Shown here one piece after another: positions 38,000 to 45,921 of a stretch of DNA of 64,000 nt (positions within the stretch are counted from its first letter, which is position 1; each line of letters starts with the position of its first letter). The DNA is from Dyadobacter crusticola DSM 16708 (GTDB lineage Bacteria; Bacteroidota; Bacteroidia; Cytophagales; Spirosomataceae), in contig NZ_JNJB01000011.1 of the NCBI RefSeq assembly GCF_000701505.1, positions 217,311 to 281,310 on the forward strand, read 5' to 3'. The translations under genes were made by a program, and so were the position numbers. The notes under the pieces are model-generated. The model was not told where the DNA came from and did not search any database. It saw only the letters and a program-made list of their open reading frames with translations.

Positions 38000-39175
38000 A
38001 TGAAAAAACTACTACTGATTTTTACCCTCAACCTTTTCTTCTGCATTTCAACTCTGGCGCAGGAAAGCGCCATCGTGAAGCAAATGCTCATTTTTCCGCA
38101 TCAATCGCAACATGTTCACGCGAGCAGTATTGCGAGCTTACCCAATGGCGATTTTCTTGTGACGTGGTTTCAGGGAAGCGGAGAGCGCACATCCGACGAT
38201 GTCAAGATCATGGGCGCCCGGCTGAGAAAAGGCGAAAGTAAATGGAGTGAGCCGTTTTTGCTTGCTGATACGCCTGATATTCCGGACTGTAACCCAGTGT
38301 TATTTCTGAATGCAAAAGGCAAACTGTTTCTCGTGTGGATTGCGGTACAAGCTAACGTTTGGGAACAATCGATTTTACGTTTTAAAACTTCGGAAAATTA
38401 CCTTAAACCAGGCGCACCGGTTTGGGAATGGCAGGATAACATCCTTCTGAAACCAGGCGAAAGCTTTGCCGCAGAAGTCGGTAAAAAATTCAAAAGCCTG
38501 TCTCACCTCACCGCTGGCTGGGCCGGCTACGCGCCTAAATACGACGATATGATCATAGAAGCCAGCAAAGATGCGCCTAAACGGAGTATCGGCTGGATGA
38601 CGCGGATCAAACCGCTGCTGCTCGATAATGGAAAAATCATTCTGCCGCTGTATTCCGACGGTTTCAATATGTCCATGACGGCGATCTCAGATAATGATGG
38701 AGAAACGTGGCGGCCTGGTTTGCCCATTGTTGGCCGCGGCCCCATTCAGCCTGCTATTATCCGGAAAAAGAATGGCGACCTGTTTGCAATGATGCGCGAC
38801 AGCGGTGATGAACCTACCCGCGTTCACGTCAGCGAAAGTACCGACCAGGGTGAAAGCTGGCAAGCGACCCGGAAAACCGACATTCCCAACACAGCCAGCG
38901 TAGAGCTGATTGCCTTGAAAGACGGCCGCTGGGCTTTTCTTGGAAATGATGTTGACCACGGACGCTATGTACTAACGCTCAGAACTTCCGCGGACGAAGG
39001 TAAGAGCTGGAAAAGCTTTTCCATTGAAAATGATGAATCCAAAAAAGGCGGGTACTCCTACCCTTCGCTCATCCAGACGCCCGATGGATTAGTGCACATG
39101 ACCTACTCACACCATCCTGAAAAAGGCAAAAAGTCTATCAAATATGTTGTCGTTGACCCGACGCGCTTACCTTAA
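38000..39175 (+). CDS. Exported sialidase-fold (BNR) beta-propeller enzyme
   Basis: 391 aa with a signal peptide (LLLIFTLNLFFCISTLAQ). A six-bladed sialidase-type propeller is indicated by Asp-box repeats SDNDGETW, STDQGESW and SADEGKSW, and by the N-terminal HASSIASLPNGDFLVTWFQG typical of the BNR_2 branch. The branch includes exo-sialidases, but no sialate catabolic gene (nanA, nanE, nanK) is in this operon, and the downstream genes indicate uronates. It may therefore act on another terminal acidic sugar or be a propeller lyase. Periplasmic. Spacing is 4 bp upstream and 13 bp downstream. Confidence 0.82.
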   Translation: MKKLLLIFTLNLFFCISTLAQESAIVKQMLIFPHQSQHVHASSIASLPNGDFLVTWFQGSGERTSDDVKIMGARLRKGESKWSEPFLLADTPDIPDCNPVLFLNAKGKLFLVWIAVQANVWEQSILRFKTSENYLKPGAPVWEWQDNILLKPGESFAAEVGKKFKSLSHLTAGWAGYAPKYDDMIIEASKDAPKRSIGWMTRIKPLLLDNGKIILPLYSDGFNMSMTAISDNDGETWRPGLPIVGRGPIQPAIIRKKNGDLFAMMRDSGDEPTRVHVSESTDQGESWQATRKTDIPNTASVELIALKDGRWAFLGNDVDHGRYVLTLRTSADEGKSWKSFSIENDESKKGGYSYPSLIQTPDGLVHMTYSHHPEKGKKSIKYVVVDPTRLP

Positions 39176-39188
39176 CCTATCTTATTTA

Positions 39189-41408
39189 ATGCAACGATCC
39201 CATCTATTTTCAGTGCTGCTGACTCTCACGCTTTGTTCATCGAAAGCGAAACTGAATGCGCAGCCAGTTTACAAAGACAAACCATTACAGCAGGATTACA
39301 GCATCAAATATTACGCGGATACGACCAAAGCCAAGCTGCTGAAAGTAGCCGCCGACCGCAATGGAAATATTCAGATCCTGGCAAAAGAAGGTTTGCAGCA
39401 CATATCCGGCGGCCAGTTTCTCTATCCCGGAACTGTTAAAGCAGACGATACTTACCGGTTTATGAAGGACAAAAAGGTAACGGACTTGCTACTGCATGAA
39501 AACCAATTTGTATATCTCACCAATACGGTTGTGATGAGCAATGCATGGGCCGGGACTCTGTTTTCAAAACATACATTAACCAGTGCAAAAACAGTAGCGG
39601 GGGGAAACGATTTTACATTCCTGGTGAGCGACGGCAAGGCATTGCAACTGATCAAAGATTCCAAAGCAATCTGGACAGGTACTTTGCCGGGCGACGAAGT
39701 ATTGGATTTAATCAATCAGCCGGGCAAGAATACTTTCTGGATTTTGGGTAAAAAGTCTTTGTACGCGCTAGTGGACAATAAGCTTTCCAAATTAATGGAC
39801 GGTGCCAACTTTACCAGTTTCGCACTCGCCAATAAAGCCGCGAATATTGTAGTAGGCACCTCGGACGGATATCTAGTTTTTGACATAAAAACTAGTAAAC
39901 AGGCCGGGACAGTCGCAAAGAAACTCCCTGCTACGCGGATCACTGCGGTTAAGGAAATCAATGGAAAGTTATGGTTTGGATCGAATCAAGGTGCTTTTGC
40001 ACTTCGTGAAGACGGTAAGTTCGATTATTACTACGGCGAACGCTGGCTGCCCGGCAATATGGTTACGGACATTGAGCCGGGCCCGGGAAATTCGGTTTTG
40101 ATCCTGACCACCAAGGGGCTCGGACACATTCAGTTTAAGTCCATGACACTGGAAGAAAAAGCGATGTTTTTCGAAGAGCAAGTTCGCAAACGCCACATCC
40201 GTAACGGTTTCAATGCAACGCTGGTTAAAATGGAGCATGGGAATCTGGCGACCGGTAATATGGAAGATTCAGACAACGACGGTCTGTGGACTTCGATGTA
40301 TCTGGGCGGCGAAATTTTCAGGTACGCAGTAACGAAAGATCCCGACGCGCTGCAAAACTGCCGTGAGTCTCTGGAAGCAATGGAAAGGTTGTATACCGTA
40401 AATCCCGTACCAGGATTTCCCTCGCGGTCTTTTGAGCGCTCCGGGCATATCAAAGAACTGCACGATCCTGAAAGATGGCAGCATTCGGCGGAGAAAGAAT
40501 GGGATTGGAAATCAACCACAAGCAGCGACGAGATAATCGGACACGTTTTTGCATTTGGCGCGATGGCTGAGCTGGTTGACGATCCGGCACTGAAAAGTAA
40601 GGCGATTATGCTCATAGATACTGTGATGTCACACATCGTCAAAAACGATATGTACCTCATCGATTTTGACGGAAAACCTACCATGTGGGGCAAATGGAAT
40701 CCTGCTTACGTAAACTCTTTTCCAACAAATGTGGGTGACCGGAAGCTGAACTCTTCAAACATTATCGCCATGCTGCAAACCGCTTATCATTTTACCAAAA
40801 AAGAAAAATATAAGGCAAAAGCATTCGAATTGATGACCAAACACGGCTATCTCGAAAACATGATGCGCACGATGAAAGAGATTGGCAAAGCGCCGGCAGA
40901 CGCAGACGAACACGCCAAACATATGTCGGACGGATGGAACCACTCCGATGATGAAATGTACTTTATTGGCTATTGGGGATTGTATCGCTACGCATTCAAC
41001 GATACCTTAAAAGCCAAATACAAAGAATCTATCATTGACCACTGGGAAGCAGAACGGCCCGAAAAAGAAGGTGCCTGGAATATCTTCACGGCATTGACCG
41101 GCACGAAAGAGTTTGACCTGAACGAAGCAGTATGGTATTTGCAGGAACATCCATTGGATCTGATCGATTGGGCGATCAAGAATAGCCACCGAAAGGATAT
41201 CGAGATGATAGAACCTAATTTCCGCAGACAAACCACCAAAGAAGTACTACCGCCAGACGAGCGCCCGATCCAGCGACACAATGCCAATATGTTTACTTTG
41301 GATAGAAATCATGGAAATGGTGCGTCTGAGCATAGTGCAGGTGATATTTGGCTGTTGCCCTACTGGCTCGGAAGATACCTGGGCGTGATCAGTGCACCAC
41401 AGAAGTAA
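39189..41408 (+). CDS. Exported beta-propeller plus uncharacterised helical domain (paralogue 2)
   Basis: 739 aa from the ATG at 39189, which gives a signal peptide (LFSVLLTLTLCSSKAKLNAQ); an upstream ATG at 39144 would overlap the previous gene. Propeller repeats cover about 40-330. The helical half repeats the motifs of paralogue 1: DSDNDG (about 360), TSSDEIIGH (about 444), DFDGKPTMW (about 491) and a terminal LPYWLGRYLGV. An extra segment DGWNHSDDEMYF (about 580) is specific to this copy. The two copies differ throughout, so this is old duplication with division of labour rather than a recent copy. Likely periplasmic or outer-membrane enzyme of unknown specificity. Confidence 0.8.
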   Translation: MQRSHLFSVLLTLTLCSSKAKLNAQPVYKDKPLQQDYSIKYYADTTKAKLLKVAADRNGNIQILAKEGLQHISGGQFLYPGTVKADDTYRFMKDKKVTDLLLHENQFVYLTNTVVMSNAWAGTLFSKHTLTSAKTVAGGNDFTFLVSDGKALQLIKDSKAIWTGTLPGDEVLDLINQPGKNTFWILGKKSLYALVDNKLSKLMDGANFTSFALANKAANIVVGTSDGYLVFDIKTSKQAGTVAKKLPATRITAVKEINGKLWFGSNQGAFALREDGKFDYYYGERWLPGNMVTDIEPGPGNSVLILTTKGLGHIQFKSMTLEEKAMFFEEQVRKRHIRNGFNATLVKMEHGNLATGNMEDSDNDGLWTSMYLGGEIFRYAVTKDPDALQNCRESLEAMERLYTVNPVPGFPSRSFERSGHIKELHDPERWQHSAEKEWDWKSTTSSDEIIGHVFAFGAMAELVDDPALKSKAIMLIDTVMSHIVKNDMYLIDFDGKPTMWGKWNPAYVNSFPTNVGDRKLNSSNIIAMLQTAYHFTKKEKYKAKAFELMTKHGYLENMMRTMKEIGKAPADADEHAKHMSDGWNHSDDEMYFIGYWGLYRYAFNDTLKAKYKESIIDHWEAERPEKEGAWNIFTALTGTKEFDLNEAVWYLQEHPLDLIDWAIKNSHRKDIEMIEPNFRRQTTKEVLPPDERPIQRHNANMFTLDRNHGNGASEHSAGDIWLLPYWLGRYLGVISAPQK

Positions 41409-41417
41409 TATTGAATA

Positions 41418-42737
41418 ATGGTCAACTATTTAACTGAAAAGCAGCTTACGTTCGATCTCAGCTACCACCACGATCTGGACAACAACGACAATTTTTCATC
41501 AGACGGAAAATGGCTGGTTTACGACACGCGGACAGACGAAGGCGGCATTCCAGAATCTGCCCGGATTGAAAAGGTAAACATTGAAACCGGCGAAGTCAGG
41601 ACGATTTTTGAAATACCAGATAATGCGAAATGGGGGCCGGGTGCTGGTGCGGTGAGTTATAATCCCGTTGCGAATGAAGTAATATTTATCCACGGATTAC
41701 CGAATTGTTCCGAAGCCAATCCATATCAGCAGTGGCGCCGCACGGGCGTGATCGTGCGGGATTCTGATCCTGGAAAGCCGGTATTTATGGATGCCCGCAA
41801 TACAATGTATCCCTTTACCCCTGGTGCATTACGCGGCGGAACACACCGGCACGAATGGAGCGGCGACGGTCAATGGATCGGGTTTACCTACAATGATGCG
41901 ATCCTGAAAGCCCTTGAAGATACTTCGGGCACCAAACACAACTTGCGGACTATCGGTGTTTCAAAGAACATCGGGGCGGTCCGTGTGCCGGATAGTCCGG
42001 GTAATGTGACGGGCGAATGGTTTAGCGTGCTTGTGGTGCGCGTAGTACCGAAGCCGCGGCCTGGCAGTGACGAGATCAACCACGCAGCAAACGACAGCTG
42101 GGTTGGCAAAAACGGTTACGCCAAACCGGATGGAAGCCTCCAAATCGCAAGGGCTTTTCTGGGGACTGTGATTGACAGCAAAGGAAATGAGGTACCGGAA
42201 GTTTTTGTTGTCGACATACCTGACGATATTACAAAACCGGGAAGCCTGGGGCCGCTGGAAGGCACTGCCACTGACTTTCCAATGCCCCCGGCAGGTACGG
42301 TTGAGCGGCGGATTACCTTTACTTCCGATTCAACGTTTCCGGGATGCAGTGGCATTGTCAGATCATCGCCTGACGGATCCAGACTCGCGTTTCTTGCGAA
42401 GGATCTAAAAGGCATCACCCAGATTTTCACGATTTCACCTCTCGGCGGAGAAGCTTTACAGGTAACTGATCATGAGTCGGACGTGACAGGAAATGTGCGC
42501 TGGCATCCTGGTGGCAGGTATATCGCTTATGTTTGGAAGGAACGCATTATGTTATGTGAGATCGGCAATGCAGCTGTTCCTCAAAGAATAAGAGCTCTAA
42601 TAGCTCCCTCCGGACAGGCGCCTGCTAATCTGGTCTGGTCACACGATGGGGAAGTCCTGGCTTACAACAGGCTGGTTGCAGATTTAAGTACCGGTAAAAA
42701 GACTCAGCAGATTTTCCTGCTAAGAAATATCATTTAG
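41418..42737 (+). CDS. YidR-like DUF3748 beta-propeller protein
   Basis: 439 aa without a signal peptide. It matches E. coli YidR along its length as I recall that protein: SDGKWLVYDTRTDEGG, IEKVNIETGEV, YTPGALRGGTH-type block (FTPGALRGGTHRHEWS), GFTYNDAIL, PGSDEIN, and RRITFT near the third quarter. The repeats are TolB/PD40-like, and the fold resembles oligogalacturonate lyases (PL22), with histidines in GGTHRHEW that could bind metal. The function of YidR is not established. It ends the five-gene operon; a terminator follows. Confidence 0.85.
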   Translation: MVNYLTEKQLTFDLSYHHDLDNNDNFSSDGKWLVYDTRTDEGGIPESARIEKVNIETGEVRTIFEIPDNAKWGPGAGAVSYNPVANEVIFIHGLPNCSEANPYQQWRRTGVIVRDSDPGKPVFMDARNTMYPFTPGALRGGTHRHEWSGDGQWIGFTYNDAILKALEDTSGTKHNLRTIGVSKNIGAVRVPDSPGNVTGEWFSVLVVRVVPKPRPGSDEINHAANDSWVGKNGYAKPDGSLQIARAFLGTVIDSKGNEVPEVFVVDIPDDITKPGSLGPLEGTATDFPMPPAGTVERRITFTSDSTFPGCSGIVRSSPDGSRLAFLAKDLKGITQIFTISPLGGEALQVTDHESDVTGNVRWHPGGRYIAYVWKERIMLCEIGNAAVPQRIRALIAPSGQAPANLVWSHDGEVLAYNRLVADLSTGKKTQQIFLLRNII

Positions 42738-42756
42738 ATCTCCTATTGTAGCTCTG

Positions 42757-42801
42757 ATTGAAAAAGCCGCTGAATACATTTCACCGGCTTTTTCAATTTT
42801 G
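42757..42801 (+). terminator. Intrinsic terminator closing the propeller operon
   Basis: Perfect 13-bp arms attgaaaaagccg / cggctttttcaat (42757-42769, 42785-42797) followed by TTTTG. Confidence 0.9.
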
Positions 42802-42811
42802 TAAGGGAATA

Positions 42812-42837
42812 GTTCTACTCTTTGCGTCAGGTAGAAC
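42812..42837. promoter_or_regulatory. Candidate operator upstream of uxuA
   Basis: Inverted repeat gttctac-N12-gtagaac, 60 bp before the uxuA start and overlapping a TACTCTTTG sequence resembling a -7 box. The dyad spacing would suit a dimeric regulator. No binding protein can be assigned. Confidence 0.35.
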
Positions 42838-42897
42838 ATCAGGCTATTACAATGCGATTTGATACATCCATCTCACAATTTTCCCAAAGATTGAATT

Positions 42898-44103
42898 ATG
42901 ATTCAAACAATGCGCTGGTTTGGGCCGAATGATCCGGTATCGTTGATGGATATCCGACAGGCAGGGTGCAGCGGGATCATTAGTGCGCTGCATCAGGTAC
43001 CGGTTGGTGAGGTATGGTCAGTAGAAGCGATTGAAGAACGTAAAAGCCTGATTGAGGCTGGGAATGCGCAATTCACCAAGCTGCACTGGCTGGTTGTGGA
43101 AAGCCTGCCGGTTCATGAGGATATCAAAAAAGGATTGCCTTCCCGTGAAAGATACATCAGTAACTACAAGGAATCGCTGCGAAATCTGGCAGCCTGCGGG
43201 ATCAAAACGGTTTGCTACAACTTTATGCCGGTTCTCGATTGGTCGCGCACTAAGCTCGATTATACGCTTCCGGAAGGTCAGAAAACACTGCGGTTTGTCT
43301 GGGAGGATTTCGCTCTTTTTGACCTGTATATTTTACAAAGGCCTGGTTCAGAAAACGATTATGAGCCTCAGGTTCAACAATCTGCACTGGCGAAGCTGAA
43401 TGCAATGTCCGAAGATGAGATCGGCACACTTACTAATACGGTCCTACTAGGTTTGCCCGGCTCGGAAGAGGCTTTTGAGCTGACTGAATTCCAAGGTTTG
43501 CTCAATGCCTATGCGCATATCGGTGACAAAGAACTGCGTGAAAACCTATATTATTTTGTCGGTCAAATCGCACCGCTCGCTCAGGAATTCGGCATTAACC
43601 TTTGCATTCACCCCGACGATCCGCCAAAATCCCTGCTTGGGTTACCACGCGTAGTCAGTACCGAAGCAGATCTTGCGCAACTGATGCAATCCTGCGAAAT
43701 TCGGTCAAATGGGATCACTTTCTGTACCGGTTCGCTGGGGGTTCGTGCTGATAACAACCTGCCACAAATGGTAGAAAAGTTTGGCGATCGCATTCATTTT
43801 GTGCATTTGAGAACTACCAAACGCGACAGCAACAATCCATTGAATTTTCACGAAGCACCGCATTTAGAGGGCGACGTGGATATGTACGAGGTGGTGAAGG
43901 CGCTGGTGAAAGAGGAGCAGCGCAGAAAAGATAATGGTTATACAGACGATCAGCTGCCAATGCGCCCGGACCACGGATTTCAAATGCTGGACGATCTGAA
44001 TAAGAAAACCTACCCGGGCTATTCTGCAATCGGGAGGTTGAAGGCACTTGCAGAATTACGTGGACTTGAAATGAGTATTTTAAGGTCGCTCCAGCAATTT
44101 TAA
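42898..44103 (+). CDS. uxuA: Mannonate dehydratase
   Basis: 401 aa, usual for UxuA. The N-terminus MIQTMRWFGPNDPVSL with QAGCSGIISALHQVPVGEVW is diagnostic, and FGINLCIHPDDPP and HFVHLRTTKRD supply the metal/active-site Cys-His-Asp region. It dehydrates D-mannonate to 2-keto-3-deoxygluconate in the cytoplasm, the last specific step of glucuronate breakdown. With the SDR gene 29 bp downstream it forms a two-gene uronate unit; uxaC, kdgK and kdgA are not in the window. Confidence 0.96.
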   Translation: MIQTMRWFGPNDPVSLMDIRQAGCSGIISALHQVPVGEVWSVEAIEERKSLIEAGNAQFTKLHWLVVESLPVHEDIKKGLPSRERYISNYKESLRNLAACGIKTVCYNFMPVLDWSRTKLDYTLPEGQKTLRFVWEDFALFDLYILQRPGSENDYEPQVQQSALAKLNAMSEDEIGTLTNTVLLGLPGSEEAFELTEFQGLLNAYAHIGDKELRENLYYFVGQIAPLAQEFGINLCIHPDDPPKSLLGLPRVVSTEADLAQLMQSCEIRSNGITFCTGSLGVRADNNLPQMVEKFGDRIHFVHLRTTKRDSNNPLNFHEAPHLEGDVDMYEVVKALVKEEQRRKDNGYTDDQLPMRPDHGFQMLDDLNKKTYPGYSAIGRLKALAELRGLEMSILRSLQQF

Positions 44104-44132
44104 CAGTAATCAACTTTTACATCCGCTCATCT

Positions 44133-44921
44133 ATGCCAGAAGAACTTGCATTAAAATCTGCCCAGGCGATATTCTCGCTGGAAGGAAAACGCGCACTTAT
44201 AACCGGTGGAGGCAGCGGAATCGGGTTTTACATCGCTCAATGCATGGTAGCTGCGGGTGCCAGCGTCATTTTGACGGGTCGCCGCGAGACGGTTTTACAG
44301 GAAGCGGTTGATAAGCTCGGTGCGGAACATGCCTCCTATTTCGTAAACGACATTACCGATCTGAAATCCATTCCTGCACTGATTGAAAACATAGAATCAA
44401 ATGTGGGTGAAATCGATATCCTGATCAATAACGCGGGCATTAATATGAAAAAGCACGCGGTTGAAGTGACCGATGAGGATTTTGACCGTATTATACAAAC
44501 CAACCTGCACGCAGTATTCTCGGTGACCCGTGAATGCGGTAAAAGAATGATCGAGCGAAAAAGGGGATCCATTATCATGATCACTTCGATGGCTGCATTA
44601 TACGGGATCGACCGGGTAGTGGCTTATACTGCTTCCAAGTCGGCGATCGGCGGAATGGTGAAGGCTTTGACAACCGAATTTTCACCTTACAATGTCCGCG
44701 TAAACGCAATTGCGCCCGGCTTCATCGAAACGCCAATGATGCTCACTGCGATGAATGGCGACCCTTCGCGCCGGGACAAAGCAATGGACCGAACACCTAT
44801 GGGTACTTGGGGCAAACCCGACGATATTGGCTGGGCAGCCGTGTTCCTCGCATCCGAAGCGGCGAAGTTCATCACGGGTGTTTCGTTGCCGGTGGATGGA
44901 GGGAACTCGATTGGGTTTTGA
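44133..44921 (+). CDS. SDR dehydrogenase, probably fructuronate reductase-like
   Basis: 262 aa classical short-chain dehydrogenase: cofactor loop TGGGSGIG, NNAG, catalytic Ser in MITSMAALYG, and YTASK for the Tyr-Lys pair; PGFIETPM and LPVDGGNSIGF close the fold. Adjacent to uxuA it most likely interconverts D-fructuronate and D-mannonate, replacing the unrelated UxuB; 2-deoxy-gluconate 3-dehydrogenase or gluconate 5-dehydrogenase activity are alternatives. Reaction direction and substrate come from context only. Confidence 0.88.
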   Translation: MPEELALKSAQAIFSLEGKRALITGGGSGIGFYIAQCMVAAGASVILTGRRETVLQEAVDKLGAEHASYFVNDITDLKSIPALIENIESNVGEIDILINNAGINMKKHAVEVTDEDFDRIIQTNLHAVFSVTRECGKRMIERKRGSIIMITSMAALYGIDRVVAYTASKSAIGGMVKALTTEFSPYNVRVNAIAPGFIETPMMLTAMNGDPSRRDKAMDRTPMGTWGKPDDIGWAAVFLASEAAKFITGVSLPVDGGNSIGF

Positions 44922-44934
44922 ATGGGCTAACCTT

Positions 44935-44999
44935 TTTGTCACCCTGAGCGCAGTCGAAGGGAGTGCACGATTCCCTTCGGCTGCGCTCAGGGTGACAAA
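44935..44999. repeat. REP-like palindrome (GTCACCCTGAGCG type)
   Basis: 28-bp arms (44935-44962 and 44972-44999) with one wobble pair and a 9-base loop. The arm core gtcaccctgagcg...tcgaaggg is a widely dispersed intergenic repeat in Bacteroidota. Only one copy is in the window. It could terminate the uxuA-SDR transcript. Confidence 0.85.
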
Positions 45000-45053
45000 G
45001 GAAAGATATGCTACCATAAAATAACTTGCTTATCACTCTATTACTAACTCACG

Positions 45054-45887
45054 ATGAAGCTATACCCCAAAGTCTTTTCAATAATTCTCATATTCCTGCT
45101 AGCATCCTTTGCGGCTCCGACTTTTGCGCAGCAAATCAAATGGAATAAGGTCAAAGTCCTCGTTTACACGCGTAATGGGAAGGGTTATGTGCATGATAAC
45201 ATCGCGGCTTCAGTAGCCGCAATACAGTCTTTGGGTAAGCAGAACGGTTTTGCTGTGGATTCAACTTCTGACGCTTCCAGGTTTACTGATGATAATCTGA
45301 AACAGTACGACGTGCTCATTTTCTCCAATACAAACAATGATGTTTTTGATACGGATGCACAACGCGTTGCCTTGATGCGCTACATTCAGTCCGGCGGGAA
45401 TTTTCTTGGAATTCACTCTGCTTCGGGTACCGAAAGGAAATGGCGCTGGTTTAAGAATATGCTCGGCGGAATGTTCTTCTGGCACGAGCCCGGACAAAGC
45501 TTTTCAGTAAAAATCCTGGATCCGAAAAATCCTGCGCTGGCGCATTTACCAGCAACATGGAACCGTGAAAAGGATGAATTCTACTTCGTCAAAGAAATGG
45601 CAGTGAACCTCCATGTACTGGCTGTCAATGATCATACTACCATTCAAAAACCAGCCGGAAAGGCGCTTGATACCTTTGGCACTGTGTTCCCTTCCGTTTG
45701 GTGGCATGAATACGATGGCGGCCGGGCGGTTTATACTTCCCTGGGCCACGAGAAAACCGACTACGAAAAGGAAGATCTGAGGAAGCATATCTTAGGCGCG
45801 ATCGAATGGGCTGTTGGTCCGCAAAAAGCAAGAAATTACAGCAAAGCATACGCTACCAGTCCGCAAGATGAAGTGCGCAGTAAGTAA
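45054..45887 (+). CDS. Exported ThuA-like protein
   Basis: 277 aa with a signal peptide (ILIFLLASFAAPTFAQ). The ThuA class-I-amidotransferase-like fold is indicated by VLVYTRNGKGYVHDNIAAS, YDVLIFSNTNNDVF, GNFLGIHSASGTERKW and the C-terminal VWWHEYDGGRAVYTSLGHEKTDY. In rhizobia ThuA works with the Gfo/Idh/MocA dehydrogenase ThuB on 3-keto-disaccharides. Here a Gfo/Idh/MocA gene follows 34 bp downstream, and both carry export signals, suggesting a periplasmic equivalent. This assignment is inference. Confidence 0.88.
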   Translation: MKLYPKVFSIILIFLLASFAAPTFAQQIKWNKVKVLVYTRNGKGYVHDNIAASVAAIQSLGKQNGFAVDSTSDASRFTDDNLKQYDVLIFSNTNNDVFDTDAQRVALMRYIQSGGNFLGIHSASGTERKWRWFKNMLGGMFFWHEPGQSFSVKILDPKNPALAHLPATWNREKDEFYFVKEMAVNLHVLAVNDHTTIQKPAGKALDTFGTVFPSVWWHEYDGGRAVYTSLGHEKTDYEKEDLRKHILGAIEWAVGPQKARNYSKAYATSPQDEVRSK

Positions 45888-45921
45888 ACGAACGAAAAAA
45901 TCCATCCCAACCTGAAAGGCA

